From an uncultured Ruminococcus sp. (GTDB taxonomy: Bacteria > Bacillota > Clostridia > Oscillospirales > CAG-272): a stretch of DNA of 8,962 nt. The notes under the pieces were generated by a model. It was not told the origin of the DNA. It did not search any database and worked only from the letters and a program-made list of their open reading frames with translations. Below, piece after piece: positions 6,085-8,962 of this stretch (positions are counted from its first letter, which is position 1; each line of letters opens with the position of its first letter). Location of the stretch: positions 1 to 8,962 of the forward strand of contig CADAXH010000044.1 of NCBI GenBank assembly GCA_902791785.1, in the 5' to 3' direction. Both the position numbers and the translations under genes were made by a program.

Positions 6085-6124
6085 GTTTCTGAATTTTACA
6101 ATTTGCGGTTTTGTAATAATTCTG

Positions 6125-6150
6125 TGACAAATTTCATCAATTATTTGTCA
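6125..6150. repeat. Inverted repeat TGACAAAT-N10-ATTTGTCA
   Basis: Perfect 8-bp arms at 6125-6132 and 6143-6150. A further TGACA (6155-6159) pairs with the TGTCA of the right arm across 4 nt. It lies between the two divergent promoters, about 50 bp upstream of the exporter -10, and could bind a regulator. No T-run follows, so it is not a terminator. Confidence 0.45.
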
Positions 6151-6206
6151 GTTTTGACACTTTTGGTTGTGTAATTTTGTTATTTCTATGAGTTCTTTAG
6201 AATCTC

Positions 6207-6235
6207 TTGATATATACACACTCAGTGTGTATAAT
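6207..6235 (+). promoter_or_regulatory. Promoter of the HicB-like gene
   Basis: TTGATA (6207-6212), an exact 17-bp spacer, then TATAAT (6230-6235). This near-consensus sigma-70/SigA promoter predicts a start near 6242 and a 5' leader of only about 14 nt carrying AGGAG (6245-6249), 6 nt before the ATG. Confidence 0.85.
6213..6233. promoter_or_regulatory. Palindromic operator over the HicB promoter
   Basis: Perfect 10-bp arms TATACACACT (6213-6222) and AGTGTGTATA (6224-6233) around a single C. It fills the whole spacer between -35 and -10 and covers four bases of the -10. A bound dimer would block RNA polymerase. The natural candidate is the encoded protein itself, which has a ribbon-helix-helix domain. 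Confidence 0.8.
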
Positions 6236-6255
6236 TTAATTAATAGGAGCCAACT

Positions 6256-6648
6256 ATGAAAAATGCTTATCCTGTAATTCTTACAAAAGTGAAAACACAT
6301 ATAATTGTTTTTGTTCCAGATTTCAACATTAATACTCAAGGAAAAGACTTTTTCGATGCCATAGAAATGGCTAGGGATGCCATAGGATTAATGGGAATTG
6401 ACATGGAAGATGATAACGAAAAAATACCAGATCCCTCTGAATTGTCCGAAATCGTCAAGAACAATGATGACGTTGTAACGCTAGTTGATGTTGATTTTGA
6501 TAAATATAGACGCATGAATAATATGAGAACAGTCCGTAGAAATGTTACTCTTCCAATGTGGCTTGATTATGAGGCAGAAAAGAGCAAAATCAACGTATCG
6601 GCTGTTCTTCAAAGAGCTTTAAAGGCAGAATTGAAAATCACAAAATAA
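6256..6648 (+). CDS. HicB-family antitoxin-like protein with ribbon-helix-helix domain, orphan
   Basis: A 130-residue protein. Residues 4-80 resemble the HicB degenerate RNase H-like fold: a first strand YPVILTKV, a strand HIIVFVPDF, and a helix FFDAIEMARDAIGLMGIDME, followed by the PDPSEL segment typical of this family. Residues 93-123 form a ribbon-helix-helix DNA-binding unit (VRRNVTLPMWLDYEAEKSKI, then VSAVLQRALK). HicB proteins neutralise the mRNA-cleaving toxin HicA and repress their own operon. No HicA-like ORF (small, with a double-stranded RNA-binding fold and catalytic His) is seen on either side: upstream is the promoter, downstream a terminator. A near-consensus promoter with a perfect palindrome precedes it, fitting autoregulation. 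AGGAG sits 6 nt before the ATG. It may be a solitary regulator or an antitoxin acting on a toxin elsewhere. Confidence 0.87.
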   Translation: MKNAYPVILTKVKTHIIVFVPDFNINTQGKDFFDAIEMARDAIGLMGIDMEDDNEKIPDPSELSEIVKNNDDVVTLVDVDFDKYRRMNNMRTVRRNVTLPMWLDYEAEKSKINVSAVLQRALKAELKITK

Positions 6649-6671
6649 TACATTTTAATTTTGTTGCAAAA

Positions 6672-6713
6672 AAGTGCAATCAGACGCCTTGTTTTCGGTG
6701 AATGATTGCACTT
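6672..6713. terminator. Bidirectional terminator between convergent genes
   Basis: Perfect 11-bp arms AAGTGCAATCA (6672-6682) and TGATTGCACTT (6703-6713), with an inner CGCC/GGTG helix (6685-6688 with 6697-6700). On the minus strand six T (6673-6668) follow, a good terminator for the leftward operon. On the plus strand AATCTTTTTC follows, sufficient for the HicB-like gene. Confidence 0.85.
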
Positions 6714-6725
6714 AATCTTTTTCTT

Positions 6726-7565
6726 CTAGAATTCCACTTCCATACCATCATATGAGACAAGATAGTTTCTTTCACCGGCTATTCTTACGCCCTCGTCATA
6801 TGTGACTTTTCCGTTGTGAGAAAAATGGTTGCAGCAGAATATGGTTTCATCAGAGGCAATTCCAAGTTCTTTCAGTTTGTCTCCAAAAGCAAAATCCCTC
6901 TCGAAATTCATGTGGCCTTTGTAGCTCATCGGCACTCTTCCCTCAGTACAGTCGAGTGAGACGAAGTCCAGGTGTCTGATATTCTTCTTTAAATATTCCC
7001 ATGTCTCAGGTAAAAACTCACTTGTGTCGTGAGCATACATAAGTGCTTTTCCGTCTTTTTCTATGACATAGCACAGAGGATGTTCTGTTCCGTGAACTGC
7101 TTTGACCGGCCAGACTGTGTAACCGTCAACTGTTACATAAGGCTCGCCGTCCTGTTCCACTGTTTTTACTTCCACGTGATATGTCCCCTCGCTCTGCATA
7201 CTCGATATAACGTTGTTCAGCTGTTCTGTCTGTATGTCAGTGGAACCCACTATTGTAAGAGGATCGCATCCGTCTATATGGGCAAATCCCTTTTTCCTGT
7301 TTCCAAGATCCAGCGGATAAAAATGGTCTTCGTGAACATGTGTGAAAAGCAGAGTTCTGATCTGCTCAGGGTGAATTCCATGAATCATCATGTGATAAAA
7401 AGAATCTGCAGGCCAGTCTATCATGATGGTGTCGTCTATCATTGCCTGAGTTCTTGATCTTAAGTCTCTGCCGAGTCTTTTTCTCGCTTCCATGCATGTG
7501 GGGCATTTACAGAATAAAGCGGGTATGCCTTCAGCTGCCGCTGTTCCCAGATATTTGATTCTCAT
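6726..7565 (-). CDS. Metallo-beta-lactamase-fold hydrolase, PhnP-like
   Basis: A 279-residue metallo-beta-lactamase-fold enzyme. The metal motif THVHEDH gives His76, His78, Asp80 and His81. Further ligands are probably His158 (AVHGTEH), Asp180 (YAHDTSEF) and a His in CCNHFSH (247 or 250). The N-terminus carries a cysteine cluster CKCPTC (Cys19, Cys21, Cys24) followed by RDLRSRTQAMI, a pattern shared with PhnP, which opens ribose 1,2-cyclic phosphates with a structural zinc at these cysteines. The resemblance supports a phosphodiesterase, but no other phosphonate genes are nearby, so the precise substrate is open. The ATG follows the uridine kinase stop by 3 nt, and a GAGGAA site lies within the end of that gene, so the two are co-translated. 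A strong terminator follows. No signal peptide: cytosolic. Confidence 0.88.
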   Translation of the reverse strand: MRIKYLGTAAAEGIPALFCKCPTCMEARKRLGRDLRSRTQAMIDDTIMIDWPADSFYHMMIHGIHPEQIRTLLFTHVHEDHFYPLDLGNRKKGFAHIDGCDPLTIVGSTDIQTEQLNNVISSMQSEGTYHVEVKTVEQDGEPYVTVDGYTVWPVKAVHGTEHPLCYVIEKDGKALMYAHDTSEFLPETWEYLKKNIRHLDFVSLDCTEGRVPMSYKGHMNFERDFAFGDKLKELGIASDETIFCCNHFSHNGKVTYDEGVRIAGERNYLVSYDGMEVEF

Positions 7566-7568
7566 TTT

Positions 7569-8204
7569 CTATTCCTCTTTTTCTTTGCTGTTGTGTTCTT
7601 TAAGAAACGCATCTATTTTTGAGCAGACCAGATTAATTACGGCTTCGTTTCTGCCTCCGTATATCACCATGTCTGCAAATTTCTTTGTCGGCTCGACATA
7701 CTGATTGTGCATCGGTTTGACAGTTGAAAGATACTGGTCAATTACGCTGTCAATTGTTCTGCCTCTTTCAATCATGTCTCTTCTTGCTCTTCTGAGTATT
7801 CTCTCGTCTGCATCGGCTTCGACAAAGATTTTAAGGTCCATCAGGTCTCGCAGGGACTTATCATAGAAAGCGAGGATTCCGTCGATTACAATGACCGGAT
7901 TAGATCTGACAAGCAGAGTATCTTTGCTTCTTGTATGAATGGTGTAGTCGTAAACAGGCGAGTCTATATCTCTTCCGTGCCTGAGATCGTCTATCTGCTT
8001 TGCCATGAAATCGAAATCAAAGGCATCCGGTGAGTCATAATTCAGTTTCTGCCTGAGTTCCATCGGGAGGTCGTCGTTCGGATAATAATAATTGTCGCAG
8101 CTGACAAGTGAAATGCTTTCCCCGTACAGGCTTTTCAGTTTTTTGGAAAAAGTGGTCTTTCCCGATCCGCTTCCGCCTCCGATTCCTATTACCAGTCTAT
8201 CCAT
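7569..8204 (-). CDS. udk: Uridine kinase-family protein
   Basis: A 211-residue P-loop kinase of the usual length for bacterial uridine kinase, which phosphorylates uridine or cytidine to the monophosphate in pyrimidine salvage. Visible features are the P-loop GGSGSGKTT (10-18), the acidic CDNYYYPNDDLP segment (36-47) with likely catalytic Asp37, the nucleoside-binding NYDSPDAFD (55-63) and PVYDYTIHTR (83-92), strand VIVIDGILAF (104-113), and lid region RRARRDMIERGR (138-149) followed by QYLSTVKPMHNQYVEPTK. The start overlaps the metallophosphoesterase stop by 8 nt (ATGGATAG), with GGAG 7 nt upstream, and the PhnP-like gene follows after 3 nt. Family assignment is strong. Some close relatives are annotated as nucleoside kinases of unclear specificity, so the exact substrate is inferred. 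Confidence 0.9.
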   Translation of the reverse strand: MDRLVIGIGGGSGSGKTTFSKKLKSLYGESISLVSCDNYYYPNDDLPMELRQKLNYDSPDAFDFDFMAKQIDDLRHGRDIDSPVYDYTIHTRSKDTLLVRSNPVIVIDGILAFYDKSLRDLMDLKIFVEADADERILRRARRDMIERGRTIDSVIDQYLSTVKPMHNQYVEPTKKFADMVIYGGRNEAVINLVCSKIDAFLKEHNSKEKEE

Positions 8205-8928
8205 TCTTCTTCTCCAATCGAATTATGACAACTTCAGGTTTATTGTTTATTCTCGGAATGAGATTGACGCTGTTTGCTCCTCTGCTGACAATGAGTTTGT
8301 TGTCGTACATTCCGGACGTATATTTCGGAAACAGTCCCTGCCCCGGTGCAATCAGCCCGTATTTTCCGAGTCGCCACTGACCGCCGTGAGCGTGGCCTGA
8401 CAATATGAGGTCTATATCCAATTCTTTCAGGTATCTCGGATAATATTCAGGATGATGATTCAATAGAATCCTGTATCCCTTCTGAGCCTGAAACTCTTTC
8501 AGCCAGCCGAGATGAGGCTCAGGTGTTCTCATAAAGGCAGACTGCTTCTGACCGAAACTGAATCCGGTCGTAAGACCTCCTATTATGACCCCTTTATATT
8601 CCGTAAAAGTGTCGTCAAGAAGTGTTGCACCGGATTCTTTAACCAGTCGAATAATGTCCAGTCCGGATTTTGTTTCATGGTTTCCGATCTCAACAAATGT
8701 GGGATATCTTTCAGAAGACAGCTTAAGGAACTCAAGTCCCCTCTCATATTTTTTGCCGTTGTGGATAAAGTCCCCTCCGACTAGGACTGCATCTGTTCTG
8801 TTGTCTTCAAATATCTTCAGCATGGGCTCGTTTGTCCTGTCATGAAGATCAGAAACAAATGCAAATGTTATATTTTCTTCAACATCTGCTTTAATATTAA
8901 ATATGCTCTGCGTAAGATTGTCTTTCAT
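8197..8928 (-). CDS. Calcineurin-like metallophosphoesterase
   Basis: A 243-residue phosphoesterase with all the dimetal motifs in order: SDLHD (Asp27, His29), GGDF (Asp53), GNHE (Asn83, His84), NHHPE (His158 or His159) and GHAHGGQ (His179, His181). The GHAHGGQWRL and GLIAPGQGLFPKYTSGMY segments place it in the YkuE-like group, members of which often carry an N-terminal membrane or Tat segment. This one has none: only about 20 polar residues precede the first strand TFAFVSDLHD, suggesting a soluble cytosolic enzyme. Substrate is unknown. It is the first gene of a three-gene operon visible here. The ribosome site before the ATG is weak (AGAGAG), and the promoter would lie at or beyond the right edge. 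Confidence 0.9.
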   Translation of the reverse strand: MKDNLTQSIFNIKADVEENITFAFVSDLHDRTNEPMLKIFEDNRTDAVLVGGDFIHNGKKYERGLEFLKLSSERYPTFVEIGNHETKSGLDIIRLVKESGATLLDDTFTEYKGVIIGGLTTGFSFGQKQSAFMRTPEPHLGWLKEFQAQKGYRILLNHHPEYYPRYLKELDIDLILSGHAHGGQWRLGKYGLIAPGQGLFPKYTSGMYDNKLIVSRGANSVNLIPRINNKPEVVIIRLEKKNG

Positions 8929-8962
8929 AGGCTCTCTTTTTTTCTGTAGATTATTACAGGTA

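Noticed and set aside
6148..6339. 63-residue minus-strand ORF over the hicB promoter
   Set aside because: It covers the palindromic operator and the antisense of the HicB N-terminus. No ribosome site or similarity.
7029..7457. 142-residue plus-strand ORF opposite the PhnP-like gene
   Set aside because: Antisense shadow of a well-supported enzyme. No recognisable domain or start signal.

Overview
The window looks like chromosomal DNA from a low-to-moderate GC Firmicute, probably a gut or rumen Clostridia-type anaerobe. This is inferred from strong GGAGG-type ribosome binding sites, tight operons, a GH3 glycosidase, a heterodimeric ABC exporter, small antitoxin genes and a group II intron scar. 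The exact taxon cannot be fixed from the sequence alone.

Layout. (1) Positions 1-1754 read rightward: the 3' end of a family 3 glycoside hydrolase, a HAD-type phosphatase, and a small AbrB/MazE-type DNA-binding protein without a recognisable toxin. (2) Positions 1755-2143 are non-coding and scarred: a hairpin at the end of the abrB-like gene, three 41-bp tandem repeats, the 3' end (domains V and VI) of a group II intron on the minus strand, and a perfect 12-bp hairpin just after the exporter operon. (3) Positions 2144-5856 read leftward: two half-size ABC exporters whose genes overlap by 1 nt, almost certainly forming a heterodimer. (4) Positions 5857-6255 are a dense divergent control region. 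Leftward it holds a putative promoter in a dyad, a 10-base homopolymer, a 25-codon leader ORF with an excellent Shine-Dalgarno, and an intrinsic terminator immediately before the exporter. Rightward it holds a near-consensus promoter with a perfect palindromic operator for a HicB-like gene. (5) 6256-6648 is that orphan HicB-like antitoxin, followed by a terminator shared with the convergent operon. (6) 6726-8928 read leftward: metallophosphoesterase, uridine kinase and a PhnP-like metallo-beta-lactamase-fold hydrolase, packed as one operon.

The main discovery candidate is the exporter leader. A 13-bp stretch inside the leader ORF (around codons 7-11) can pair with the 3' arm and whole U-tract of the terminator, so terminator and antiterminator are mutually exclusive. 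This fits ribosome-mediated transcription attenuation of a drug exporter, as described for Bacillus subtilis bmrCD with its leader bmrB. The leader here is not one I recognise. The exporter block also lies between two antitoxin-like genes that both lack a visible toxin, and next to an intron remnant, which suggests a region of past gene gain and loss.
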